A stretch of 64,000 nt of DNA from Glossina fuscipes (lineage: Eukaryota > Arthropoda > Insecta > Diptera > Glossinidae). The stretch is taken from positions 478,061-542,060 of the forward strand of contig NW_023998422.1 in NCBI RefSeq assembly GCF_014805625.2, in the 5' to 3' direction. This document shows positions 53,527 to 64,000 of the stretch, one piece after another. Position 1 is the first letter of the stretch; each line of letters opens with the position of its first letter. A model generated the notes under the pieces. That model saw only the letters and a program-made list of their open reading frames with translations, searched no databases and was not told where the DNA came from. A program made the position numbers and the translations under genes.

Positions 53527-54649
53527 GTGAGACTTTACTGATGTACTTTAAGAAATGAAAGAAGTAGGAAGAAAGCTAAGTTAACCTCTCCGGGATAATC
53601 CTTTATACCCGTTCTAATCGCTTGGAAGTAGTCCCGTCCTGCTTTTGCAAATTGGCAAATAGGAAAAAAATTGATTTCAATGAAAGTTTGGACCGATAAA
53701 AGGCGGAAGTTTGCTTTATTTATAAACGCAGTCTCGATGAAATTGTCGAAGCTTTTGCGAGGTTTTTTAAATATTGCCAGCGAACCATTTGCAGGTTGAC
53801 TTTTGAACTTGAATGAGGCTTTCAAGCTTCTAGCCGCATTTTAGACATAGATAGATAAACTGATAGATGGATAGATAAATGGACAGATAGGTGTACGGAA
53901 CATGGTAACGGGGAAAAGGATTCGAAAGGAAGGTGGGCGTACACTCTTATCTCAAACAATGGATAGAAAAAGTATGCTTTTTCTTAACCCATCTTTTGGC
54001 TGGGCATGGAAACTTTTTAGGTTGCCTTCACCGTTTTAAACAACGGACAGATAAAGCATACAAGCTGTTCTCAAAGCACAAGCACACTGTCTGGCTTAGA
54101 CATCTTTGGGAATAATGGTTTCCGAACCCCGGGACATAAATATTAGACCATGTAACCTACTATCAATTGTACTGAGGTATACGAAAAGATAGAGGAAATT
54201 CATACGATAGCATACGAAGCGTTAATCTTACGCGAGGGTAAGAGGTTGTGGGATTATATAATATGGAGTAACAAGGATCCACAAAGGTCCATCTCGAGTG
54301 AATACGAAAGCCGAATGTCTTAGGCCCGCTTGATGGCAATTATTTGCTGCCATTATCTTGACGAAACAAATGAATAAATGGATTGATAAGTAATAGCGAG
54401 AAGCCTTCGTTAAACTGATTAAGAATCACACGTTAGTTAAGAAAATGCCCTCCTCATGAGACTTGTAAAGTGATTTTCTGCGTGTTGCAAGCAGCTTGAC
54501 CTAATTAATACAGTTCCATAAATTATTATTACTATAATCTATTGTAAGATATTCGCACTTGAAATGGAGATAATAAGCAATTGCTCTTAAATAGTTCTAC
54601 CATTATCGACATCCTCCGACTATTTTTATTTTCTTTTTATTTTTAATAG

Positions 54650-54773
54650 AGCCCATAGGTGCGAAAGCTCCTTCATTTAATAGCATCTCAACGATAAGTG
54701 GATTTTCAAGTAAAAGTTCATCAGATTTGGTGCTACTATGTCAAGCACAAGCCTATCCGGTGCCTATATTTAG
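54650..54773 (+). CDS. Dscam1: Dscam1 alternative exon 6.33
   Basis: 124 nt, acceptor TTTTTAATAG|AGCCCA, donor TTTAG|GTAAAT. Encodes EPIGAKAPSFNSISTIS, GFSSKSSSDLV and LLCQAQAYPVPIFR. Upstream intron 1123 nt, in which I found no clear selector and no recognised element. Confidence 0.95.
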
Positions 54774-56092
54774 GTAAATCATGAGCAAATAAACCATAAA
54801 AACAAAGAATGTTTAATTTTATAATATGATAAAATGTTGTTATGAAAGCATTCATTAAAGTGATTTTATCACGAGTTTGGAATTAGATTGAAATATGTGT
54901 CGGTCCATTTTTTCAGCCATCACAAAATCTCCCAAAAATTTGTATGAAACGACTTAGAATCGTGGGAAATATTTGTAATAATTTCTTAATCGGCTCTTAG
55001 GTTATTGATAACAATCGTTGAAAAGTTAATTTTGTACAAAATATTTTGATCACTACCAATCTGGTCAGGTCCGTCTATATGTCTATACATATTTGTGCTA
55101 TAAACAAGTTTCGGGTCGCAAGCAATGGAGAACGTTCTCTGACTGTTCAATCAGTCAATGTCTGCGCATAGGTATACTATTTTTACAGGATTTGGAAAAA
55201 TCGGCCACGCCCATCCAACAGTAAAGAATTTGCTTTCGTTGGTTTTTTGCTTTTTTTTTTTTAAATAAATATACACTTGAGTTTTTTCTTTTGCGATGAC
55301 ACAACAATCGAAAATGTTTGATTGGGTGTGATGACCGTAGCAGCGTTTTTGTCGTGTTCTATGGGGCGATCAAATAAAATTTTTTTCTAATTTGAAACCG
55401 AACGAAAACGTTTAAAATCATCAAAAAAATTTTTTATAGATTTTAGACAGCGGCTCATGACGTCTTTATTCATTCATGGAACCATTTTTCCAGAATTTCC
55501 ATAAATTCGCTTTTATTTAATCGACAACAAAATTAATCTTGAAAAATAACATCCTTTAGAGTTTCTATTGAAATTATCCAGATCCTTTAGAAAGATCTAT
55601 TGAATCTATCCAATGACTTAACATTAAGACGAAGAAAAAGTCGAACGAAGTTACATCGCATGATCTTGGCGGCTAGCTTGTGTAGATACATTTGAAGACT
55701 ACGCGGCTATTGAACTTTTTTGTCAATAAATGCATTATAGGTTTTGCACCATTTTGCTGAGACCGTATGTTGACCAAATCGAAGCTATTCCACAAAACAT
55801 TATGTCCGTTCTGTAGCATTCTCCACTGACGCTAACAGAAATTTCTGAAACGCCATCTTCAGCAAACAAAGTACAGGTAACAGTTAGCTTTTATTTATAT
55901 AAAGATAAAGAACAGCAGGGCAAAATTTTTCTTATTTACGCAGCCTCTTAAACTAATTTTAAGCCGCAGAAAGACATTTGCGACAAAAGAAAATAAAATT
56001 TGAACAAATTTTTAATTTTTTTGTAAGCCCCACTTAAAGGTCTCGTTTCTCAAGATTCGTTTAGAATATTGTGGGTTTTTAGGTCCCAACTA

Positions 56093-56183
56093 TTGCTTTA
56101 TAGTTAAACAGATTGGTAACAGCAAGGTGAAAATTTGTTATTGGTATGTCAAGGTCGTGCTTATTCAGTTCCAGTGTTTATCT
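56093..56183 (+). pseudogene. Dscam1: Dead exon-6 copy (psi-6f)
   Basis: After TGGGTTTTTAG, the 3' half reads LLVCQGRAYSVPVFI, equivalent to LLCQGQAYPVPIFR of 6.28, with an extra Val codon before the Cys. The EPxGxK start is missing, and the donor is TTTATCTTG with no GT at the family position. It belongs to the CQAQ/CQGQ group by sequence and by location. Confidence 0.8.
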
Positions 56184-56267
56184 TGTTGTAATATTGTTGT
56201 TGCGGTATTTGTAAAAATCTTGTAAATTTTTAGTAGTAGTAATTGTAGTGAAAAAGGGTGTGCGTGT

Positions 56268-56650
56268 TTAAATGTAACTAGCAAAGACACGAACCATTAT
56301 TTATTTATTTTTTTTTCAGAGAGAGCTTTGTTAAGCCGTTAACAGAAATCTGTTAAACGAAGTCTTGGAGGGATTTAAGTCAAAATACAGTTAAAATAAA
56401 ACTTTTGGAGAATTTTTTACAAAATATTATAAACAAAACATGACATTATCTAAAATAATTAATATTTGAAAGGACAATATTTTTACACTATGTCATATAT
56501 GAGGTTGATAAAGCGAAAGTTTGTTTAGCTACTGTGGGCAAATCATGCCCTGTGAAAAAATGAAACTAGCACAGCGTGAATTCTCCATAAATACTATAAC
56601 GATAATTATAAGCCTCTCCAACGGTTATATTAAGTTTTGCTCGGAGAACT
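56268..56650 (+). repeat. Dispersed repeat family C, copy 3
   Basis: AACTAGCAAAGACACGAACC, CTGTTAAACGAAGTCTTGG and CCTGTGAAAAAATGAAACTA in the same order as 870-1250. It is inserted downstream of psi-6f. More diverged than the two intron-2 copies are from each other. Confidence 0.8.
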
Positions 56651-56901
56651 TTTTTATGGCACATTGAAATTTGCCAGACTTAACATCCCATCCATAATTG
56701 TAGCGATTTTAAGCATTTTATTATCGGGAAACAGAAGAGATATTTGTTGTTGCAGTGTCAATATATGTAGGTGTAGAAAATTTTTTAAGCATTACATCTG
56801 TATTCGTAGGCAAGATCAAATAGTTCGCGATATTCTACCCACTGGTTTTGGAAAACATATTGAAATTTAACTGTGATCTTTATTCAAATGGTAATTTTTA
56901 G

Positions 56902-57025
56902 AACCTATGGGTGCTAAAGCTCCATCCTTCTCCAATTATATCGCCAGTTTAACTATATATCGTCGTTATGGTGAAAGTTTTGCTTTTTTTTGTGAAGCTC
57001 AAGGATACCCGATACCTCTGCTGAG
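56902..57025 (+). CDS. Dscam1: Dscam1 alternative exon 6.34
   Basis: 124 nt, acceptor TAATTTTTAG|AACCTA, donor CTGAG|GTAAGC (strong). Encodes EPMGAKAPSFSNYIASL, TIYRRYGESFA and FFCEAQGYPIPLLR. CEAQ instead of CQAQ is unique in the cluster. No clear selector was seen. Confidence 0.95.
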
Positions 57026-57206
57026 GTAAGCATATAAAATGTTTGCTGCAAAGCGCTCTTTTCCTCAAGTTTAGGTTGTGGCAGATAAATCGGTTGCGAT
57101 TTTTCTTTTTTTTTTTTTAATATAATTTAAATAGAGTAAATTTGAAATTTTTTATTTTATTTTTTTTGTGAGCTATGGTAATAAATTCCTACTTTTTATT
57201 TTAAAG

Positions 57207-57330
57207 AGCCTGTTGGTGCTAAGCCTCCTACGTTCTCGGGTGAATCAAAAAGTTTTACGTTTTACAAAGAAATCGGTCAAAGTTTCGCCATTTTATGTCA
57301 AGCTCAAGCTTACCCAGTGCCCATAATACG
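57207..57330 (+). CDS. Dscam1: Dscam1 alternative exon 6.35
   Basis: 124 nt, acceptor TTATTTTAAAG|AGCCTG, donor ATACG|GTTAGT. Encodes EPVGAKPPTFSGESKSF, TFYKEIGQSFA and ILCQAQAYPVPIIR. It is followed by an intron of only 53 nt. Confidence 0.95.
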
Positions 57331-57383
57331 GTTAGTGGTATATAATCATTAAATGAAACACTTTTAAATATCTTCTTAATTAG

Positions 57384-57504
57384 TTCCCATGGGCAGTGTA
57401 AGCCCAAAAATTTCCGGTGGACGCCTACAAGAGCTAACACGGGAAACTTCGCAATCAATTGTCATTTTATGTTTGGCTCAATCTAATCCGACACCAGTTT
57501 TCAG
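57384..57504 (+). CDS. Dscam1: Dscam1 alternative exon 6.36 (Val start, 53-nt intron)
   Basis: 121 nt, acceptor CTTAATTAG|TTCCCA, donor TTCAG|GTAGAA. The junction codon is G+TT, so the exon begins VPMGSVSPK where all others begin EP. Continues ISGGRLQELTRETSQSI and VILCLAQSNPTPVFR. Both CLAQ and SNP depart from the usual CPAQAYP. The preceding intron (57331-57383) is 53 nt and has no visible selector. Open frame, sites usable; function uncertain. Confidence 0.88.
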
Positions 57505-57515
57505 GTAGAAATTAT

Positions 57516-57537
57516 TATCCAACTTTCAGGCGGTTTG
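57516..57537 (+). promoter_or_regulatory. Selector for exon 6.37
   Basis: ATCCAACTTTCAGGCGGTTT: CCAAC-TTCAGGC-GTTT matches with two changes. Confidence 0.85.
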
Positions 57538-57595
57538 AAGAATGTTTTTGCTTTACTCTAACGTTTATCTCGGTGTTTTTTGAATAAATTTTTAG

Positions 57596-57716
57596 AACCT
57601 ATTGGTAGTGTGGCACCTAAATTGTCCGGTGATCGTTTACAGGAGTACACTATGAATTTTCATGACAGCTTCGCCCTGTTATGTCAAGCTCAGTCATATC
57701 CAATGCCTATATTCAG
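57596..57716 (+). CDS. Dscam1: Dscam1 alternative exon 6.37
   Basis: 121 nt, acceptor TAAATTTTTAG|AACCTA, donor TTCAG|GTATTT. Encodes EPIGSVAPKLSGDRLQE, YTMNFHDSFA and LLCQAQSYPMPIFR. GSVAPK with CQAQ combines the features of the two halves of the cluster. SG(D/G)RLQE links it with 6.36. Confidence 0.96.
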
Positions 57717-57761
57717 GTATTTTCATAACATTTTGTTTGTTTTTTTTTAATAAAATTTCTT

Positions 57762-57780
57762 CCAAATTCAAGCAGTTTCG
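57762..57780 (+). promoter_or_regulatory. Selector for exon 6.38
   Basis: CCAAATTCAAGCAGTTTCG: CCAA-ATTCA-GCAGTTT matches with two changes. Confidence 0.85.
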
Positions 57781-57826
57781 GATCAATGTTTTTAATTGAA
57801 ATTTTAATCACTTTTTGAATTTCTAG

Positions 57827-57947
57827 AACCTATGGGTCACGTTAAACCTAAAATCGCTTTCAAAAGTATAGAAATTAATGAGATTTCTCAAGGTAGTCCT
57901 AGCGTATTGCATTGTCCGGGACAAGCTTATCCAGTACCATTGCATAG
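57827..57947 (+). CDS. Dscam1: Dscam1 alternative exon 6.38 (last)
   Basis: 121 nt, acceptor GAATTTCTAG|AACCTA, donor CATAG|GTAAAT. Encodes EPMGHVKPKIAFKSIEI, NEISQGSPSV and LHCPGQAYPVPLHR. Final member of the cluster; nothing exon-6-like follows before exon 7. Confidence 0.96.
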
Positions 57948-60224
57948 GTAAATTTATACTTAATCCTAGATCAAGGAAAAATGTCCTGACGCACAAACCG
58001 TCTTTTGTTATATATCAAAAATTATTGTGCATTGACTAAATCGCGACCTAAACGATTTCCAAAGTACTTTTTTGAAGTCACTGTAAGAAAGTACTGAAGA
58101 GAATGATATGAATGAATGGCACTCGGGCGAAGTAAGATTAGACCTACAGGGTGAATGGATTAAAAATTTTCAAGTGAAGTTTTGTCATTTTTGTCGGATA
58201 ATTGCAATTCTACCTCGGTCGTGTTAGTTGTTGACAGTATGGAGTGGCATCAGTTACCTGGTGGGGTTAGCTGGGCTTCTATTGAACCGTTCTCCTTCAA
58301 TGTCACCAAACATCTTATGACTTATCATCTTCCCGACTACCTCAACCCGACCTTTGCCATCGTTTGTGTTCTTTCACCCAATTTGAATCACGCATATTAT
58401 TGCCGCATGTGAGTATCTTTTCACTGCCAGATGTCAATCTCTTCAAAAATGGCCCAACTTTGTTTCGTGTCAACACTTCGGGAAATTCGGTCCACAAAAT
58501 TTTTCAAATATTATATATGGGTATAATTTCGCAACATACTCAAATATCCGGCGTAGATGGTTCAAAACTATTTTTTGTTCAATGTCTTACTCAATTTTTA
58601 AAGATAGTCTTCCAATTTTTCTCAATAAATGTTTTTCAGGTTTTACGATTATCGGCAATTAAAAAAAAATTGCTATAAAATAAAGCAGGATTATATCGCT
58701 TTCGAAAAAAACCGCTCACTTACTACATATGCCACTCCTGAAAGAAAAAATCCGCATCCTTCAGTATTAATTTGATTCGGTTACTGTTGATGGGCATAAA
58801 TGAGACGAAGGACCGGTTCTTTCACACATTTCTCAAGGTTCTTCTTCTGTTACTTCTAATAGTATAGTTGCGGGCACAGGTTTCGCAATTTAATTTATTG
58901 GAAGCACAACCACTTCTTAAATAGAGTGCTTCCATCAATGTGCTCTTTAGGTATCAACTTACTGAGCTGACAAGACATTGTGAAGGTCATTTTTATATCC
59001 TACATGATTTGTGGTACAAGCGTATATTAAGTTTGTGCGGAACAAAGCCATCTTATATTATATCGATTCAGAAAGTAATTCTATATCTATATTCTTCATC
59101 TTATTGAAATTTCGCACACTGACGTGTTTTTGGTAAAGGGATGAACACTATAGGAAATTGTTCAGATTAGACCACGTTTTCGACCACTTCCCGTATAAGG
59201 CCTCACTTTGAAAAGTCTTTATTCGAATACGAAGAGGATATTTAACGATGGCCCGTGGCCCACTATAATGTTTGTACATGTTTTATTAGCAAGATATATA
59301 GAGCGCCGGCCTGGCCTTCATTAGAGTGCTTTTACAAATCGGGAGTTCAGAGAGCATCACTTTACATGGATAGTGAGAGCAGCATTGGCAGCAAGTTTAG
59401 GGAACGTCTAAAATCGATTTTCCAATTTGAGATAGATACGCAGAATACATCATGAAAAATATCGTAAGAGTTCTCGTTGACTCAAATTATTTCCGCTTTT
59501 ATCTATTGTGAACACATTAGGCACATTTTCAAATTTGGCCTCGTTAGGTGTATTATTAATTCTTGCGTCTTTAAACGTACCAAGGTGATATGGAAATGGC
59601 AGGGTGCGACCAATACCTGTTTTTGAAATGTATTTTTGATTGCTGCCAACGACATGATGAGAATGCACATAGGTGTATTTGTTCCCGCGGAGTTATGCGT
59701 GGGTGTAGTAAAATATTTACAAAAGATTTTAGTTCCCTTGCTCCTTTGAAGTGGATGGACTTGGAATGTTGCGCTAAAAATTCCATCGGCGTTTGACTAG
59801 TGTTCTTCTATGCGACAAATAAACAAAGAAAGTAGTTCATCCCCAAGGTCTGGTAATTTAAAGAATTAATAGAGATGTGTTGGCCGAGCAGTTTAGTTGC
59901 AAATGCTACAAGATAGTCCATTTGGTCTTCTATAGATTTTGCCAGGTTTCTAGGTGCTTTTTATTGTTTGTTTTTTAAAATTTTTTTTTTGACAAAAAAT
60001 AGTCTTGAAATAATGTGAAATGAAATGCTTGTGAAGAGCTAGTTGCACGCGATAAATTCGTAGAATTGACTCAAATTAAAAAAAAAAAAAATAAATAAAA
60101 TTAAAAAAGAAATTAATTCGCAGCATTTCACTTTAGATCGTTTTGCAGAGGCTATTTCAAATATGGAAACGAAGAATTTTGAATTAACCATGCACTTTTT
60201 TTTTGTCTTTTTTTTATTTTGCAG
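57948..60224 (+). other. Dscam1: Intron between exon 6.38 and exon 7
   Basis: 2.28 kb. Open frames at 58182-58678, 59255-59455 and 59590-59796 match nothing I know. A minus-strand family B fragment is suggested by ACCACTTCCCGTATAAGGCC near 59180. The intron ends in a long T-rich tract and GCAG. Confidence 0.7.
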
Positions 60225-61069
60225 ATGGTATAAATTCATTGATGGCACCACTCGTAAACAGGCTGTGGTTCTAAATGATCGCGTTAAACAAGTTTCAGGC
60301 ACTTTGATCATTAAAGATGCTGTCGTTGAAGATTCTGGAAAATATCTTTGCGTTGTGAATAATTCAGTAGGCGGTGAGAGTGTGGAAACCGTTTTAACTG
60401 TTACCGCACCTTTGTCCGCGAAAATTGATCCACCTACTCAGACTGTAGATTTTGGACGGCCGGCCGTTTTCACATGTCAATACAGCGGTAACCCCATTAA
60501 GACAATCAGTTGGCTAAAAGATGGTAAAGCAATTGATCACAATGATCCTGTTCTGCGCATTGAATCGGTTAAGAAGGAAGACAAGGGCATGTATCAGTGT
60601 TTTGTACGTAACGATCAGGAATCGGCTGAAGCTAGTGCTGAATTGAAATTGGGCGGCCGCTTTGATCCTCCTGTTATACGCCAAACATTCCCCGAAGAGA
60701 CTATGGAACCCGGACCAAGCGTATTCTTAAGATGCGTCGCTGGAGGTAATCCTACTCCTGAAATATCTTGGGAATTAGATGGTAAAAAAATTGCCAACAA
60801 TGAACGATATCAGGTCGGACAGTATGTGACAGTAAACGGTGATGTTGTGTCATTCCTAAATATTACTTCGGTGCATGCTAACGATGGTGGCCTCTATAAA
60901 TGTATAGCGAAGAGTAAAGTAGGTGTTGCTGAACACTCGGCCAAATTAAATGTTTACGGTCTACCTTACATTCGGCAAATGGAAAAGAAAGCTATTGTAG
61001 CTGGAGAAACGCTTTACGTGACTTGTCCTGTAGCTGGTTACCCAATTGATTCGATAGTTTGGGAAAGAG
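60225..61069 (+). CDS. Dscam1: Dscam1 exon 7 (constant; Ig3 end, Ig4, Ig5, Ig6 start)
   Basis: 845 nt. The acceptor TTTTGCAG|ATGG gives the A that completes the junction Arg, then WYKFIDGTTRKQAVVLND. Ig3 ends with YLCVVNNSVGG. Ig4 covers APLSAKIDPPTQTV, FTCQYSGNP, ISWLKDG and YQCFVRND. Ig5 runs from FDPPVIRQTFPEE through LRCVAGGNPTPEISW to YKCIAKSKVG. The first half of Ig6 is LPYIRQMEKKAIVAG, VTCPVAGYPIDSIVWER. The donor is AGAG|GTAAAT, phase 1. It closely matches what I recall of the Drosophila protein. Ig4 is part of the N-terminal horseshoe (Ig1-4). Confidence 0.98.
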
Positions 61070-61142
61070 GTAAATTTTAATAACAGTATTTGAATGCTTT
61101 GTTATCAGTTTAAAGCCTCGACTTTTTTTTAAATATTTTTAG

Positions 61143-61304
61143 ACAACCGTGCTTTACCCATTAATCGCAAACAAAAAGTCTTTCCTAATGGCACCTTGAT
61201 TATTGAAAATGTGGAACGCAACTCAGACCAGGCAACATATACCTGTGTGGCGAAAAACGCTGAAGGCTATTCGGCACGTGGATCCTTAGAAGTTCAAGTT
61301 ATGG
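61143..61304 (+). CDS. Dscam1: Dscam1 exon 8 (constant; Ig6 second half)
   Basis: 162 nt after a 73-nt intron. The acceptor is TATTTTTAG|ACAACC, with the first codon G+AC (Asp). Encodes NRALPINRKQKVFPNG, TLIIENVERNSDQA, the F-strand cysteine in TYTCVAKNAEGYSA, and RGSLEVQVM. The donor is ATGG|GTAAGT, phase 1, to join one exon 9 (first half of Ig7). Conserved apart from minor changes. Confidence 0.98.
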
Positions 61305-64000
61305 GTAAGTCATTTAAGGTTCCTTAACGTAGGATTGCATTGCTAGACAAATGTGATCCTTTGGGGTTTTTTTAAAAAAAGGAGTTCTTAAGGAAATCTA
61401 GGCTCTTCAGCCCTTATGATTACTTAACGTTCGCGTGTAATCTAATAGTTCAATGGACGGATAAAGAGCTCCACTGTACCGTATAAAAATTTTTTTGCTT
61501 TCGGGATAAGAAAGCAAAGGCAGCCAAAGTCTTTTAATGAATCCGACGGAGTTCAAGTATTATAAACTATAAGTTTCTGAATTCGCCCAATATCGAATTT
61601 ATTATCTTTTATGTTCATAAGAAAAAAGTCCTGAGTTGAGCAATGAACTCTTTGGTCAGATTTGACGATCTTGGCTTTTTTTGCAGCTAAACAGTAAGAG
61701 GAAGAGAGGGAGAGAGAGAGAGAGATAGAGAGATAGAGAGAGATAAACAGAGAGAGAGTGAGAGAGAGAGAGATATATATATAGGGAAATACATAGGTAT
61801 GTAGGTAGAGACAGATAGATAGGTAAAGAGAGAGAAAGAGATAGGTAGTTAGATATATAGAAAAGAAGGGAGGGAAAAGGTATATATATATATTTAGGAA
61901 GAGAAACAGATAGACAGATAGAGAGAGCGAAAAAGTGAGAGAAAGGAGAGAGCTAGGTTGATAGAGGAAGAGAATGTTCAACCCTTTGTTCAACTTAGAG
62001 CTGAACAAGTGCATAGTTTTCTAAAATCAATTATCTACCTGTTTTCTACACTCCTATCATGCATACAGTTAATGATTTATTCATTAAGTTCGCTGATTTG
62101 CAAGCAAAAAGCGAAATTTGTACAAGTATCCATTTGGTCATTGTCCCCAGCATTGAATCTCAAGGGAGAGCTCACGAATCATTCTTTTTAAAGCAACATA
62201 TTCTCCTAACACTGTTACCAGCTTTCATAATCAGTTTGTAGCTTAGCCAATGCATAAATTGGCAGAATATAAGTGCTCTTTAAGATCCTTCTGTCTGCGG
62301 ATGAGTTGTCAATATGCTCTGAAATCTCGATATATGTTTTTATCGAAGATAAAATTTTCTAAGATTTAGAGAAACGAATGGTTGAGCCAATTTCCTTAAG
62401 AATTCCTTATGATTTTCTAAAGCGTTGTAAGACATTTGCTGAATATAACGAACGAAAATGTTTGCGCGACTTGAAAGGAAAACAAATCAAAATTGAAACT
62501 GTAACCATAATTAAAGGAAAGAATTGATTCAACGATGGTCTTGTTTTGTTTTTTTCTAATGTTGTACTTCTTTACATTTAAATTTTCGGTGGACGTCGTA
62601 TTCTTCCAACGAGTACACACATGGAAATTATTTTGGGACTTTAGAGAATAATTTCAAGTCAGACCTAAATTCAAATATATTTGGTTTTGTAAATCATATA
62701 GTGCTTGCTGAAGTACTTGAGTTAACATTTGAATATTCGTTTTTCGGGAATATATTTAAATTTGTGCAAACAGTTGTCATTACATGTGGCAAAAAGCAAA
62801 TCAAATGGGATTTTTTAGTCCCATACGATGACTGTCGTTATTGATCATTGCGGCTCGGCTCGGTTTACAATATACAAGGGCTTCACTTATCACCTTGAGC
62901 ATATATTTTAGTTAAACCCACAACATCTCTGGTAGGGTCTATGCTAACTATGTGCGAATGTGGACAACGTTCAAAAGAATCTGAGGTCGACTTATTTTTC
63001 GTTGCATTAATCGATTAACAATCGCCATTTGAATAGATTTAGACATGTCTGTCCATCCGCCTATCTAACACTTGTCTCTGTGTTCAACATCCATGTATTC
63101 CAACGACAGATTACAATTTTCGAAATACTTTGATGAAAGAACCTCATTGAACATGGATTGAACCGAACTAGTTTCCCAACAGATTCCCGTATAACTGTCT
63201 ATTCTAAAAAGTTACTATATGAAATAAATTTTGCATTTTTAATATATATCAATGAGAAATGAAATGAAATCTTTTTTTCAAAACTTCCCTCGCCCGTCCC
63301 GTGTCACCTTCTTAAAGAAACTAAGCAGTAAATTTGTAGGACATATTATAGTACAAGTGACTCGAAAATAGTGATTTCATATCCAAAAAATAGTGATTTG
63401 ATATATCCAAACTTATGGGCTACATCGATAAATTTTTCAAACCCCTTTCCAATATAAAGGTTTCTTTCAAAAGTAAGCCCATCTTTAACAAAGTTTAACT
63501 TTCGGGGTTTGATGATGATGATTTCATTTGGCGCAATTAGATAAGGTATTTAACTTTGGGCCTTTGACCGCTTATAATGTTATAACTTGTTTCGCAATTT
63601 TCTTTATTAATGTTCGCTGGGCGCATGATGGATGCTTAGAGCTAAGTCAAGTTAAATTCTATGCGTTATCGGAGATATACTTATACTTTGTAGGGTCTCT
63701 AATGCCCAGCGAACATTAACGAGGATATGATTAAAACATATTTGAAAAATTTTCAGAAATCTTATTATTTGAAAGAGTTTGCAGTTCGGAGCGAAAAAAT
63801 CTCTTTTAGTCGCTATTTTATCTTTAAAAGGACCCACGCATGATTATTACACTGCCCTATTTACTCAAATCCCCAATACTTTTTTACAGGATTACATAAA
63901 ATATACTTGGACTCTGAAGAGCATGTTGCAAAATGTGTGAGGATGTTATAAAAAAAAAAAATGTGAAAAAGTAGGCATGCAACCCAAAAGAAGAAGTGTA
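61305..64000 (+). other. Dscam1: Start of the intron before the exon-9 cluster
   Basis: 2.7 kb without any segment resembling exon 9 (no Ig-like LHC or ITW wording with splice sites and phase 1). 61690-61960 is a (GA)n-rich microsatellite tract, and the remainder is plain AT-rich intron. Exon 9.1 must lie beyond 64000. Confidence 0.75.
61690..61960. repeat. (GA)n / (GATA)n low-complexity tract
   Basis: Long purine-rich tract of GAGA, GATA and TATA units. The 153-codon minus-strand frame across it is low complexity (Leu, Ser, Tyr, Ile) and is not a gene. Confidence 0.9.

Larger units (their letters stand above)
54774..56901 (+). other. Dscam1: Enlarged 6.33-6.34 intron
   Basis: 2.1 kb holding a dead exon-6 copy at 56093 and a family C repeat at 56268. 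The left part (54780-56080) contains no segment I recognise. Confidence 0.65.

Noticed and set aside
61553..62014. 153-codon open frame on the minus strand
   Set aside because: Produced by a (GA)n/(GATA)n tract; low-complexity Leu/Ser/Tyr/Ile protein with no domain.
61305..64000. Search for exon-9 alternatives
   Set aside because: No open segment of about 290 nt with exon-9 Ig wording, phase-1 acceptor and donor was found; the cluster lies outside.
1..64000. CRISPR arrays, tRNA or rRNA genes, nested protein genes
   Set aside because: None seen on either strand; the regular repeats are minisatellite, microsatellite or dispersed elements.

Overview
The window is part of an insect Dscam1 gene (Down syndrome cell adhesion molecule 1), read on the + strand. 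It is almost certainly from a higher fly (Diptera, Brachycera). The constant exons closely match what I recall of Drosophila Dscam1. There are 12 exon-4 alternatives, the Drosophila number. The AT-rich introns carry mariner relics and fly-type interspersed repeats. I cannot name the species.

Layout: 1-10255 is the 3' part of the intron before exon 3, with minisatellite, duplicated blocks and a 200-base assembly gap. Exon 3 (10256-10594) encodes Ig1. A 7 kb intron follows, then the exon-4 cluster (17568-26637) of 12 alternatives, each encoding the first half of Ig2. Constant exon 5 (29627-29776) completes Ig2. The exon-6 cluster (33884-57947) has 38 alternatives that I judge intact, each encoding the first half of Ig3, plus about six decayed exon-6 copies. 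Exon 7 (60225-61069) completes Ig3 and encodes Ig4, Ig5 and half of Ig6. Exon 8 (61143-61304) completes Ig6. The rest, to 64000, is the start of the intron before the exon-9 cluster, which lies outside the window, as do the promoter, exons 1-2 and the 3' half of the gene.

How it works: the splice phases are constant (exon 3/4 phase 1, 4/5 phase 1, 5/6 phase 1, 6/7 phase 2, 7/8 phase 1), so any one exon 4 and any one exon 6 can be joined in frame. This window alone can specify 12 x 38 = 456 Ig2/Ig3 combinations. A docking element at 33483-33519 in the exon 5-6.1 intron is complementary to short selector-like elements that I could find by eye before about 28 of the 38 exon-6 variants. This is the competing base-pairing arrangement known for Drosophila exon 6.

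Most exon-6 introns are 80-200 nt, but ten are 1.1-2.3 kb. Several of those contain decayed Tc1/mariner transposases, a short inverted-repeat element family, or dead exon-6 copies. No independent gene, tRNA, rRNA or CRISPR array was found.
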